In this document: positions 8,965-17,130 of the stretch, in pieces
How positions within the stretch are numbered: the stretch's first letter is position 1
Layout of the letters: each line of letters begins with the position of its first letter
Assembly (NCBI RefSeq): GCF_900109945.1
Contig: NZ_FOBX01000001.1
Location: 372,001 to 436,000, forward strand
DNA from: Bradyrhizobium sp. OK095
Lineage (GTDB): Bacteria > Pseudomonadota > Alphaproteobacteria > Rhizobiales > Xanthobacteraceae
Length of the DNA stretch: 64,000 nucleotides
Direction: 5' to 3'
Position numbers and translations under genes: made by a program
Notes under the pieces: generated by a model
The model's database searches: none
Told to the model about the DNA's origin: nothing
Seen by the model: the letters and a program-made list of their open reading frames with translations, nothing else

Positions 8965-10524
8965 CTAGTGCCCGCCCACCTTCCCCCACAGCCATTTCGC
9001 CACCGCATCCGGGGACGAATTCGCGTCATTGCCGGCCGCACGCAGATTAGCCTCGCGCATGGTGGCGATGTCGATCTTACCCAGCAGCGGCTGGAGCGCG
9101 GCCTGCAATCGCTCGTCGCCGGCGCGCTTCGGCGCCAGCAGCAGGATCGCATCGTATGGCGGGATCGCGTGCCTGGGATCGTCGAGCGCGACGAGGTCGT
9201 ATTTCGCGATCAGGCCGTCGCTGGTGTAGCCGGCGATGACGTCGACCTCGCCGCTGGCGACAGCAGCATACATGAAGTCCGGCTGCATCTGGCGTTGCGC
9301 GCGGAACTGAAGGCCGTAGGCCTTTTGCAGCGCCGCCCATTCGGGGCGCGAGAAGAACTCGTAGTCACCGGCAATCGACAGCATCGATGTATGCGCGGCG
9401 AGATCGGCGATGGTGCGGATGCCAAGCGCCTCGGCGCGCTTTTTCGGCATCACCAGCGCATAGGCGTTCTCGAAGCCGAGCTCGCCGAGCATCGTGATGT
9501 TGTCCCTCGCGAGCGCCGTCTTCAAATCAGCGAGCAGCTCGGCGCGCGGCTTGATGTCGGTGCGATGCAGCTGGTTGGCCCAGAGCGTGCCGGAATAATC
9601 GACATAGAGATCGACATCGCCGGCCTTCAGCGCCTCGAAGATCACGCTGGAGCCGAGGCCCGAGCGCGCGGTGGCCGGCAGGCTTGCCGCCTGGAGGCGA
9701 TCCCTGAGCAGGGCCGACAGCACATATTGTTCGGCAAAGGTCTTGGCGCCGACCACGTAGCCCTGCGACGAGCGCCCCATCGTCGGCACCAGCGTTGCCG
9801 CGACCAGTGCCGCGATGCCGATCGCGCCGAGCGCAGTGCGCGTACGACTGCGATGGCGCAGGCCGCTCTCGATCAGCCCGAGCAGCTGATCGACGGCGAG
9901 CGCCAGCAGGGCCGAGGCAAAGCAGCCGAACAGCACGAACACCCAGTTCTGGGTCTGAAGGCCTGCAAAAATGTAATTGCCGAGGCTGGTCTGCCCGATC
10001 GGCGTCGACAGCGTCGCGGTGCCGATCACCCACACCGCGGCGGTGCGGATGCCCGCCATCATCACCGGCAGCGCCAGCGGCAGCTCGACCATCACGAGCG
10101 ACTGCCGCGCGGTCATGCCGACGCCTTTCGCGGCCTCGATCAATGCGGGATCGATGCCGTTGAGGCCGGTGATGCCGTTGCGCAGCACCGGCAGCATCGA
10201 GTAGAGCGCCAGCGCCAGCATCGCCGGCAGGAAGCCGAAGGCCGAGAAGGAGATTCCGAACCAGGCAAGCGTCACGGAAGCGGCCGCGAGCAGCAGCGGA
10301 TAGAACAGTGCGAGCAGCGCCAGCCCCGGGACGGTCTGCACGATGCTGGCAAGCGCGAGCAGGACAGCGCGCGGCGCCGGGCGGTTGCGCGTCAGGATTG
10401 CCAGCGGCAGGCTGATGGCGAGGCCAAGCGCGAGCGCGGCGAGGCTCACCCGCACATGGTTGCCGAGATAGTCGGGCAGATGCGACAGCGCCTCGCCCCA
10501 GCGCGGATCGGTAAAGAGGCTCAT
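8965..10524 (-). CDS. Osmoprotectant ABC transporter, fused permease and substrate-binding protein
   Basis: 519 residues. The first 210 or so are a permease of the OpuCB/ProW type, with several helices and the EAA-like loop LIEAAKGVGMTARQSLVMVELPLALP. A linker helix (IGIAALVAATLVPTM) leads to an OpuAC-type periplasmic binding domain from about residue 235 (GYVVGAKTFAEQYVLSALL) to the end. Such fusions are known in glycine-betaine, choline or carnitine uptake systems. It overlaps the ATPase gene by ATGA, so the two are coupled in translation. The substrate is probably a quaternary amine, but the aromatic-box residues cannot be assigned with certainty. Confidence 0.88.
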   Translation of the reverse strand: MSLFTDPRWGEALSHLPDYLGNHVRVSLAALALGLAISLPLAILTRNRPAPRAVLLALASIVQTVPGLALLALFYPLLLAAASVTLAWFGISFSAFGFLPAMLALALYSMLPVLRNGITGLNGIDPALIEAAKGVGMTARQSLVMVELPLALPVMMAGIRTAAVWVIGTATLSTPIGQTSLGNYIFAGLQTQNWVFVLFGCFASALLALAVDQLLGLIESGLRHRSRTRTALGAIGIAALVAATLVPTMGRSSQGYVVGAKTFAEQYVLSALLRDRLQAASLPATARSGLGSSVIFEALKAGDVDLYVDYSGTLWANQLHRTDIKPRAELLADLKTALARDNITMLGELGFENAYALVMPKKRAEALGIRTIADLAAHTSMLSIAGDYEFFSRPEWAALQKAYGLQFRAQRQMQPDFMYAAVASGEVDVIAGYTSDGLIAKYDLVALDDPRHAIPPYDAILLLAPKRAGDERLQAALQPLLGKIDIATMREANLRAAGNDANSSPDAVAKWLWGKVGGH

Positions 10525-11288
10525 GCCGCACCGCTCTGTGGCAGCAGCGCGTTCAGCCGTTCGACCTGGCGTCGCGGCGTCCGCAGCAGTTCGAGCACAT
10601 AGGCATCGCTGTTGTTCGAAAGCTCCGCGGGCGTGCCCTGCGCCAGCAATTTTCCGCCGCGCATCACCGCGATGCGGTCGGCCAGCAAAATGGCTTCCGT
10701 CATGTCATGGGTGATCATCACGGTGGTCAGGCCGAGCTTGCGGTGCAGCTCGCGAAAATCGTCGCCGAGCGCATCGCGGGTGAGGGGATCGAGCGCGCCG
10801 AACGGCTCATCCATCAGTACGATGCGGGGTTTTGCGGCGAGCGCCCGCGCCACGCCGACGCGTTGGCGCTGGCCGCCGGAAAGCGCTTCGGGCAGCCGGT
10901 CGCGATGGGCAGCACGGTCGAGCTGGACGAGCTCCAGCAATTCGTCGACGCGTGCGGCGATGGCCGCCGCCGGCTCGCCGAGCAGTTTTGGCGTGATCCC
11001 GATATTGTCGGCGACGCTCAGATGCGGGAACAGCCCGCCACTCTGGAAGACGTAGCCGATCCGCCGCCGCAGCGCGACCGGATCGGCATTTCTCACGTCC
11101 TCGCCCTCGACCGTGATGGCGCCGCCGTCAGGCTCGATCAGCCGATTGGCGAGCCGCAGCAGCGTCGTCTTGCCCGAGCCCGAGCCGCCGACGATGGCCA
11201 CAAACTCGCCCTCGGCGATGTCGAGCGACACATCGTCCACGGCCTTGAGCAGGCCGAAGTATTTAGTGACGTGGGCATAGCCAATCAT
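10521..11288 (-). CDS. Osmoprotectant ABC transporter ATP-binding protein
   Basis: 255 residues from the chosen ATG (MIGYAHVTKYF), where homology to ABC ATPases begins. The frame stays open for 27 more codons upstream. Walker A is GGSGSGKTT, the signature is LSGGQRQRVGVARAL, Walker B is IVLMDEPFGALD, and the switch histidine is in MITHDM. It powers the fused permease/binding protein encoded immediately downstream. There are no CBS domains after the ATPase core, unlike OpuCA, so ionic-strength gating of that kind is absent. Confidence 0.88.
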   Translation of the reverse strand: MIGYAHVTKYFGLLKAVDDVSLDIAEGEFVAIVGGSGSGKTTLLRLANRLIEPDGGAITVEGEDVRNADPVALRRRIGYVFQSGGLFPHLSVADNIGITPKLLGEPAAAIAARVDELLELVQLDRAAHRDRLPEALSGGQRQRVGVARALAAKPRIVLMDEPFGALDPLTRDALGDDFRELHRKLGLTTVMITHDMTEAILLADRIAVMRGGKLLAQGTPAELSNNSDAYVLELLRTPRRQVERLNALLPQSGAA

Positions 11289-11437
11289 CGGTCTGGGCGG
11301 CATCGGGCGGGGGCTCGCTTCGCTGGCCCGCCCGTGGAGGGTGGGGGTGACGAGGCCCATGCCTAGCACGCTTGGCGCCTTGATTGAACTTGGCCGCGCG
11401 AGCGGCTAAGGCATCAATCCGGGTTCGGAGGGAACAT

Positions 11438-12256
11438 ATGTCAACGCCCACAGCAGTGGCGCTGGAAGATGCCAAGGTTGCGTTCCATTTGGGGGACGGC
11501 CGGGTCTATACGGCGGTGGAGAAGGCGCATCTTTCGGTGGCGCAGGGCGAGTTCGTCGCCATTGTCGGCCCCACGGGTTGTGGAAAATCGACGCTACTCA
11601 ATGTCGCGGCAGGCCTGCTCAAGCCCGCCGCCGGCAGCGTCAGGATTTTCGACCAGCCGCTTGCGGGGCTGAACCGGGATGCCGGCTATCTGTTCCAGGC
11701 CGACGCGCTGTTCCCCTGGAAGACCGCGCTCGACAATGTCGCGATCGGGCTCGAGATCGTGGGCACCTCGCGCGCCGAGGCGTTGGCGCGCGCGCAGAAA
11801 TGGCTGACCTCGGTTGGCCTCGGTGCCTTCGCCAACCGTTATCCGCACATGCTTTCGGGCGGCCAACGCAAGCGCGTGGCGCTGGCGCAGGTCTTGATCC
11901 GCGATCCAAAGATTCTCTTGATGGATGAGCCGTTCGGGCCGCTCGATGCCCAGACCCGCCAGGTGATGGGCAATCTGCTGCTCGACCTCTGGAACGCCGA
12001 CCGCAAGGCCGTGCTGTTCGTGACCCATGATCTCGAAGAGGCGATCGCGCTCGCCGACCGGGTCGTGATCATGTCGGCCGGGCCGTCCTCGCGCATCATC
12101 GGTGACTGGCGCGTGAGCTTGCCGCGCCCGCGCGACATTTTCGAGGTGCGGCTGGACAAGGAGTTCCATGCGCTTCACCGCGAGATCTGGAGCGTGCTCA
12201 AGGACGAAGTAATGAAGGGCTACGCGCAATCCACGCAAGCGGCGGAGGCGGTCTGA
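11438..12256 (+). CDS. ABC transporter ATP-binding protein, nitrate/sulfonate/taurine type
   Basis: 272 residues from an ATG with GGAGGGAACAT before it. Walker A GPTGCGKST, Q-loop LFQADALFPWKTALDN, signature LSGGQRKRVALAQ, Walker B ILLMDEPFGPLD and switch VTHDLEEA are all intact. The sequence around the Q-loop is that of the SsuB/TauB/NrtD group. Its stop overlaps the permease start (TGATG). No binding protein lies next to the pair; the likely one is encoded at 17131, on the far side of an ECF-sigma operon. Confidence 0.9.
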   Translation: MSTPTAVALEDAKVAFHLGDGRVYTAVEKAHLSVAQGEFVAIVGPTGCGKSTLLNVAAGLLKPAAGSVRIFDQPLAGLNRDAGYLFQADALFPWKTALDNVAIGLEIVGTSRAEALARAQKWLTSVGLGAFANRYPHMLSGGQRKRVALAQVLIRDPKILLMDEPFGPLDAQTRQVMGNLLLDLWNADRKAVLFVTHDLEEAIALADRVVIMSAGPSSRIIGDWRVSLPRPRDIFEVRLDKEFHALHREIWSVLKDEVMKGYAQSTQAAEAV

Positions 12257-13041
12257 TGTCGCGCCTCACGCTGCTTTCGCTGCAATTGCTGGTCGCCGTG
12301 GTCAGCCTCGTGCTGTGGCAGGTGCTCTCCAGCGTCCCGGTGTTCGGCAAGATCCTGCTGCCGCCGTTCTTCTTCTCCAATCCGGTCGACGTGTTCGAAC
12401 AGATCGTGAAATGGTTTGCGTCCGGCGTGATCTGGAAACATTTGTGGATTACGCTGGTGGAGTCGCTGCTGGCCTTTGTGATCGGATCGGCGGGCGGCGT
12501 GCTGGTCGGATTCTGGTTCGCGCGCCAGCCGCTCGTGGCCGCGGTGTTCGATCCCTACGTGAAGATGGTCAACGCGCTGCCGCGCGTGGTGCTCGCGCCG
12601 ATCTTCGCGTTATGGCTTGGACTCGGCATCTGGTCGAAGGTCGCGCTCGGCGTGACGCTGGTGTTCTTCATCGTGTTCTTCAATGTCTATCAGGGCGTCA
12701 AGGAAGTCAGCCGCACCGTGCTCGACAATGGCCGCATGCTCGGTATGAGCGAGCGGCAATTGATGCGGCACGTCTATTGGCCGTCGGCGCTGTCGTGGAT
12801 GTTTTCCTCGCTGCACACCTCGGTCGGCTTCGCCGTGGTCGGTGCGGTCGTCGGCGAATATCTGGGATCGGCGGCGGGGCTCGGCTATCTCATCCAGCAG
12901 GCCGAAGGCATCTTCGACGTCGCCGGCGTGTTCGCCGGCATGTTCGTGCTCTCGGCCTTCGTCATCCTGATCGATTTTGGCGTGACGCTGGTGGAGCGTC
13001 GCCTGCTGGTGTGGCGGCCGACCGTGGACGGGCGTGGTTAA
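12256..13041 (+). CDS. ABC transporter permease, nitrate/sulfonate/taurine type
   Basis: 261 residues with about six membrane segments. The cytoplasmic coupling loop (VLDNGRMLGMSERQLMRHVY, then WPSAL) matches the SsuC/TauC-type BPD_transp_1 family. The start overlaps the stop of the ATPase gene, so the two are translated together. The substrate is unknown; sulfonates, nitrate, pyrimidine precursors and other small molecules are all carried by close relatives. Confidence 0.9.
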   Translation: MSRLTLLSLQLLVAVVSLVLWQVLSSVPVFGKILLPPFFFSNPVDVFEQIVKWFASGVIWKHLWITLVESLLAFVIGSAGGVLVGFWFARQPLVAAVFDPYVKMVNALPRVVLAPIFALWLGLGIWSKVALGVTLVFFIVFFNVYQGVKEVSRTVLDNGRMLGMSERQLMRHVYWPSALSWMFSSLHTSVGFAVVGAVVGEYLGSAAGLGYLIQQAEGIFDVAGVFAGMFVLSAFVILIDFGVTLVERRLLVWRPTVDGRG

Positions 13042-13083
13042 TCTACCTCGATGGCCTGCTGACATTTATGTGATGGACCGGCC

Positions 13084-13108
13084 GGAATAGAACGCGCGCC
13101 CGCGCGTC
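13084..13108 (+). promoter_or_regulatory. Likely ECF-sigma promoter of the DUF305-YVTN-sigma operon
   Basis: GGAAT at 13084-13088 and CGTC at 13105-13108 are 16 bases apart. This matches the general ECF pattern (GGAA at -35, CGTC or CGTT at -10). It lies 36 bases before the first gene of an operon that encodes an ECF sigma factor, so autoregulation is likely. A match of this short kind could occur by chance, but its position supports it. Confidence 0.6.
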
Positions 13109-13113
13109 ATACC

Positions 13114-13135
13114 CCCATGCAACCACCTGCATGGG
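13114..13135 (+). promoter_or_regulatory. Perfect inverted repeat ending at the SD of the DUF305 gene
   Basis: CCCATGCA and TGCATGGG are exact inverted 8-mers around ACCACC. The right arm contains the start of the GGGAG that serves as SD for the gene at 13144. In RNA this would fold into a hairpin hiding the SD; in DNA it could be an operator just after the promoter. Confidence 0.55.
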
Positions 13136-13143
13136 AGTTCAGG

Positions 13144-13680
13144 ATGCACCGGTTACAGTTTCGCCGCTTCATTGCGGCGCTCGCAGGCAGATGCCGATGG
13201 CCAAAGCCCGGCCTCGGCACCGCGCTGATCGGCGCGCGCATTTTCGTCGCATTCGCGCTTCCCTCGCTCGTGCTCGCGCATGAATCCCTCCCGGCCAGTC
13301 CGCCGGCTGCGACGAGCGCCGAGGAACGTGCGTTCCTGGAAGAAAACGAAGCCGCGATGACCAAGATGATGGACGGCATGGCGGCCAAGCCGACCGGTGA
13401 CGTCGATCGTGACTTTGTCGCAATGATGAATCCGCATCATCAGGGCGCAATCGACATGGCGATCATCGAATTGCGCTACGGCAAGAACGAGCAGCTGCGG
13501 CGCATCGCCCAGGAAATCATCGTCGACCAGATGCAGGAGATCGCAGCCATGAAGTTCGCGATCGGCGAGCCGGCGACCGACACGACGCCCGCCCCGACAC
13601 AGTCGTCGCCTGTTCCTGTCGCAAACATTCATCATCATCCGGGCATGCAGATGGACATGTCCGCCGGAATGAAGAAGTAG
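13144..13680 (+). CDS. DUF305 family exported protein
   Basis: 178 residues. The start is the ATG after GGGAGTTCAG. An N-terminal hydrophobic stretch (about residues 30-45, ending VLAHES) should act as an export signal with an unusually long basic lead. The DUF305 core, about residues 60-135, has MMNPHHQGAIDMAIIELRYG and QMQEIAAMKFAI, a four-helix bundle of the ferritin-like sort often tied to metal stress. The C-terminal tail is rich in His and Met (HHHPGMQMDMSAGM), a typical copper- or silver-binding composition. First gene of the sigma operon. Its role in metal handling is inferred. Confidence 0.88.
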   Translation: MHRLQFRRFIAALAGRCRWPKPGLGTALIGARIFVAFALPSLVLAHESLPASPPAATSAEERAFLEENEAAMTKMMDGMAAKPTGDVDRDFVAMMNPHHQGAIDMAIIELRYGKNEQLRRIAQEIIVDQMQEIAAMKFAIGEPATDTTPAPTQSSPVPVANIHHHPGMQMDMSAGMKK

Positions 13681-13689
13681 GAGCCGTAG

Positions 13690-15156
13690 ATGACGACGTC
13701 GCGTAGCAACATCATGAAGAGTGTTTTCCTGGCAGCTACGATGCTCGCCACCGGCTCAGTCGCTTGGGCAGGACAGGCGCCGGGCGCGCTGTCCGCCCCT
13801 GACATTCCGATCAGTCATCACGACCGCGTTTACGCGGCGGAGCAGTTCTCGAACACGGTCTCGGTCACGGATCCCGTCGACAATAAGCTGCTCGGCGTGA
13901 TCCGGCTGGGCGACCCGCAACCCGGCAATTTCAGCCCGCTCTACAAGGGCCAGGTGCTCGTGCATGGCATGGGCTTCTCGCCCGACCACAAGACGCTCGC
14001 GGTGGTATCGATCGGCTCCAATTCGGTGACGTTCATCGACACCGCGAACAATGCGGTCAAGCACACGACCTATGTCGGGCGATCGCCGCACGAGGCGTTC
14101 TTCACGCCTGATGGTAGGGAGGTCTGGGTCACCGTTCGCGGCGAGAACTACATCTCCGTGATCGATGCGAAGAGTTTTGCGGAGAAGACCCGCATCACCA
14201 CCCCGAACGGGCCGGGCATGCAGATATTCTCGCCCGACGGCAAATACGGCTACATCTGCTCGTCCTTCAATCCCGAGACCGATGTCGTCGACGTCGCCGA
14301 GCACAAGATCATTGCCAAGGTGAAACAGGAGAGCCCGTTCTGCCCGAACATCGCGGCGACGCCGGATGGGAATCAGGTCTGGTTCACGCTGAAAGACGTC
14401 GGCCGGACCCAGGTCTTCAATGCCAAGCCGCCGTTCAACGCGATCAAGATGATTGACACCGGCCCGATCACAAATCACGTCAACTTCGCGCACACCGCCA
14501 AGGGGACCTTTGCTTACGTGACGATCGGCGGCCTGAACGAAGTGAAGGTGTTCCGCACCGACGATTTCTCGCAGGTCGCGACGATCCCGGTCGGCAGTCT
14601 GCCGCATGGCGTCTGGCCGTCCGGCGACGGCACGCGCATTTATGTCGGGCTCGAGAACGCCGATGCCCTCACCGCGATCGACACTGCGACCAACAGCGTC
14701 GTGGCGAATGTCCCGATCGGCCAGGCGCCGCAGGCGATCGCTTATGTTCCAGGCGCAGCGCCCAACCCGGATGACCGCCAGAATCTGCAGTCGCTCGGCG
14801 TGGCCGGTCAGGTCGCTCATCTGTCGCTTGCGTCAAAGGATGGAAAGGACGCCAAGGCGCCGACCAGCGTCTCGCTGTTCGATCAGGGCCTGATCCAGAT
14901 TCTGCAGGCTTCGGTGACGGGACTTCAGCCCAAGCAGAAATATGTGCTGGCGCTGGCGGAGCGCAGCGATGGGGGCGGCTCGCTACAGCCGCTGGCGACC
15001 TTCATGACCAATCCGGCAGGATCGGCTATCGTCAACGCAGCCGGTCCGATCCGGCAGATCGTCGACCAGTCCGCTGCGGCCGGAAAGCGCTACCTGGTGA
15101 TCGCCGCAGGAGACGCGGCCGGGACCGGCGAGGCGGTCCAGATCGAGACGCCATGA
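13690..15156 (+). CDS. Exported YVTN beta-propeller repeat protein
   Basis: 488 residues, starting 9 bases after the DUF305 stop with AGGAG in place. A signal peptide ends near residue 28 (SVAWAG). Residues about 45-360 contain repeated blade units of the YVTN type (SNTVSVTDPVDNKLLGVI, NYISVIDAKSF, NEVKVFRTDDF, ADALTAIDTATNSVVANVPI), forming a seven-blade-like propeller in the periplasm. A separate C-terminal domain of about 110 residues follows and is not recognised. Such propellers bind partners or act as electron-transfer scaffolds; no catalytic residue can be named. Confidence 0.85.
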   Translation: MTTSRSNIMKSVFLAATMLATGSVAWAGQAPGALSAPDIPISHHDRVYAAEQFSNTVSVTDPVDNKLLGVIRLGDPQPGNFSPLYKGQVLVHGMGFSPDHKTLAVVSIGSNSVTFIDTANNAVKHTTYVGRSPHEAFFTPDGREVWVTVRGENYISVIDAKSFAEKTRITTPNGPGMQIFSPDGKYGYICSSFNPETDVVDVAEHKIIAKVKQESPFCPNIAATPDGNQVWFTLKDVGRTQVFNAKPPFNAIKMIDTGPITNHVNFAHTAKGTFAYVTIGGLNEVKVFRTDDFSQVATIPVGSLPHGVWPSGDGTRIYVGLENADALTAIDTATNSVVANVPIGQAPQAIAYVPGAAPNPDDRQNLQSLGVAGQVAHLSLASKDGKDAKAPTSVSLFDQGLIQILQASVTGLQPKQKYVLALAERSDGGGSLQPLATFMTNPAGSAIVNAAGPIRQIVDQSAAAGKRYLVIAAGDAAGTGEAVQIETP

Positions 15157-15196
15157 TCCGCCGCAGGGCGGCAAAGAAGGGCAGGCGGAGCGCCTC

Positions 15197-15715
15197 ATGA
15201 AGGACATGCTGGTTCAGGTCGAACCACTGATCCCCGCGCTCCGCCGTTATGCGCGCGCGCTCGTGCGCGATCGTGCAGCCGCCGACGATCTGGTTCAGGA
15301 TTGCCTCGAGCGCGCCGTCAGCCGCTGGCATCAGCGGCGCGACGGCAGCGTGCGTGCATGGCTGTTCACCATCCTCCACAATCTGGCGGTCTCTCAATTC
15401 CGCCAGGCAACATCGCGGGGCAGGCATATGCCGATCGACGATGCGGGCGAGCAGGAGCTCGTCAGCGCTGCCGCGCAGGAGCACAGGGTGATCTATCAGG
15501 ATGTTCTGAACAAGCTTGCAAAGCTGCCGGAAGAGCAGCGGGCTGTGTTGTTGCTGGTTGCAGTCGAAGATCTGTCCTATGCGGACGCCGCGGCGGTGCT
15601 TAACATCCCGGTCGGGACCGTGATGTCCCGACTGTCGCGTGCGCGAGAGAGGCTCCTTCAGGAGATGGACGGCGTTGCGCCGGGAAACGTCGTCGCGTTG
15701 CGGGGTATGAAATGA
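15197..15715 (+). CDS. ECF-type RNA polymerase sigma factor
   Basis: 172 residues, the normal ECF size. Region 2 covers residues 10-75 (YARALVRDRAAADDLVQDCLERA, then VRAWLFTILHN). Region 4 covers about 110-160 (LPEEQRAVLLLVAVEDLSYADAAAVLNIPVGTVMSRLSRARERL). It directs polymerase to GGAA/CGT promoters, one of which lies at the head of this operon. The stop overlaps the next gene by ATGA, the usual coupling of a sigma with its anti-sigma. Confidence 0.95.
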   Translation: MKDMLVQVEPLIPALRRYARALVRDRAAADDLVQDCLERAVSRWHQRRDGSVRAWLFTILHNLAVSQFRQATSRGRHMPIDDAGEQELVSAAAQEHRVIYQDVLNKLAKLPEEQRAVLLLVAVEDLSYADAAAVLNIPVGTVMSRLSRARERLLQEMDGVAPGNVVALRGMK

Positions 15716-16485
15716 GTCAGCGGCCGATCATGGAAGATGATCTCCACGCCTATGTGGACCACGCGCTCGCGCCCGAGCGTCGCGCGGAGATCGCATCCTA
15801 TCTGGACGATCACCCGGATGTCGCCGGACGTGTCGCGGACTTTGCTGCCCAGCGCGAGCAGCTGCGCGGCGCGCTGTGGTCGATCGCCGGTGAGCCATTG
15901 CCGGTCGCGCTGAACCTGTCGCACATCATCGAGAGCAGGAAGCGGCGTCCGTTGCGGGCGTGGGCGGCGATTGCGGCGCTGTTGCTCCTCGGCATCGGGG
16001 GTCTCGGCGGCTGGACCATGCGCAGCCTGTTGCAGGACGGTTCGAGCGGACTGTCGGCGTTGGCGCAGGAGGCCGCCTACTCCTATAACGTCTATGCACC
16101 TGACCGCGTGCGACCGGTCGAGATACGGGCGTCCAACAGTTCCGAGCTCACGCAATGGGTGTCCAACCGGCTGAAGCAGCCGGTCAAGGTGCCGGATCTC
16201 TCCATCTCAGGTTATCGGCTGATGGGTGGTCGCCTCGTTGCAACCTCGCACGGCCCGGCCGCGATGTTCATGTACGACGACGATCATGGCGACCGCCTCG
16301 TCGTGCTGACGCGTCCGATGAGCAATCCCCGCCAGGATACGCCGATGCTGCCGCAATCGACCGGCGACGTCGCGGGCTTCGCCTGGGCGGACAGGGGCAT
16401 GGGCTATACGCTTGTCGGCCAGCTTCCGGCGGACACGCTCAAGCCGATCGCGAACGAGATCCGGAAGCAGGCGCGCCCCATCTAG
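15712..16485 (+). CDS. Transmembrane anti-sigma factor
   Basis: 257 residues. The cytosolic part (residues 1-80) has the anti-sigma helical start (DDLHAYVDHALAPERRAEIASYL), then one membrane helix at about 83-102, then a 150-residue periplasmic domain. The Hx3Cx2C zinc motif of the ZAS group is absent: the region reads YLDDHPDVAGRV with no cysteine. It should hold the sigma factor at the membrane until a periplasmic signal arrives. Overlap of start and sigma stop supports equal production of the pair. Confidence 0.88.
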   Translation: MSQRPIMEDDLHAYVDHALAPERRAEIASYLDDHPDVAGRVADFAAQREQLRGALWSIAGEPLPVALNLSHIIESRKRRPLRAWAAIAALLLLGIGGLGGWTMRSLLQDGSSGLSALAQEAAYSYNVYAPDRVRPVEIRASNSSELTQWVSNRLKQPVKVPDLSISGYRLMGGRLVATSHGPAAMFMYDDDHGDRLVVLTRPMSNPRQDTPMLPQSTGDVAGFAWADRGMGYTLVGQLPADTLKPIANEIRKQARPI

Positions 16486-16498
16486 TCCGGAATTCGCG

Positions 16499-16527
16499 AA
16501 AAGGGGCCCGCGCCTCGGCGCGAGCCC
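16499..16527 (-). terminator. Terminator of the cupin gene
   Basis: On the minus strand a GC-rich hairpin (arms of 11 bases, one mismatch, very short loop) is followed by TTTT at 16499-16502. It lies 15 bases after the cupin stop. It may also end transcripts of the sigma operon arriving from the other side, though no T-run is seen in that direction. Confidence 0.6.
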
Positions 16528-16541
16528 GGAAGTGCTACGGC

Positions 16542-16991
16542 TCAATCCAAGAGCTTGGTATCGTCGGGCGCCTGCGGCGGGGTCTTGATCGCGATCGCCT
16601 TGACCTGTCCGCTGATCGGCTTGGTGCCGCCATGCGGCGTGCCCTTGGGGATGATCACGAGGTCGCCGGGCTTCACCGTCACTTCCTTGTCGCCGAGCCA
16701 GATCGTCCCGGTTCCGTCCAGGATGTACTGGATTTCGTTGGTGTTGGGATGCATATGCTTGGGCACGTTGCCGACCTGGATCGAGACGGTGGCGCCGTCG
16801 GCGCCCGCGAACATTTTTGAGCGGTAGCCGACATTGTTGGCGGGCCCGAGCGCGTCGCCCTCCATCTCGCCGGTGTGAATGATCTGCGCAGTGACGCTCT
16901 CAGCGGCGAGCGCCGGCCGGAGCAGCTGGTTGGCGCCGCATCCGGCGGCAAAGGCGGCGGCGATCGACAGTCCGGCAGCAAGGCGATTCAT
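16542..16991 (-). CDS. Exported cupin-domain protein
   Basis: 149 residues. The start follows GGGGAGGATCATCC. A signal peptide covers about residues 1-30 (ending PALAAE), with CGAN inside it, so a lipoprotein form is conceivable. The cupin barrel spans about 60-130: VPKHMHPNTNEIQYIL supplies the metal-binding His/His/Glu set and KPGDLVIIPKGTPHGG the final histidine. Small periplasmic cupins of this type bind a metal; the ligand or reaction is unknown. It is convergent with the sigma operon. Confidence 0.85.
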   Translation of the reverse strand: MNRLAAGLSIAAAFAAGCGANQLLRPALAAESVTAQIIHTGEMEGDALGPANNVGYRSKMFAGADGATVSIQVGNVPKHMHPNTNEIQYILDGTGTIWLGDKEVTVKPGDLVIIPKGTPHGGTKPISGQVKAIAIKTPPQAPDDTKLLD

Positions 16992-17130
16992 GGATGATCC
17001 TCCCCATCAAAGATTGTTGTTGTACGCCCATGCTATTGCGGCGAAAGGCCAATGGCCAGTGCCACTTAAGCGGTGCTTCTCAAGCCTGTCCCGCTGCTCT
17101 ATGGTGCCGCCAGCCGAACGGAGGAAACCA

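Noticed and set aside
8968..10602. Open frame of 544 codons on the plus strand across the osmoprotectant transporter
   Set aside because: Antisense to a well-supported fused transporter gene; low-complexity Arg/Gln/His composition and no domain.
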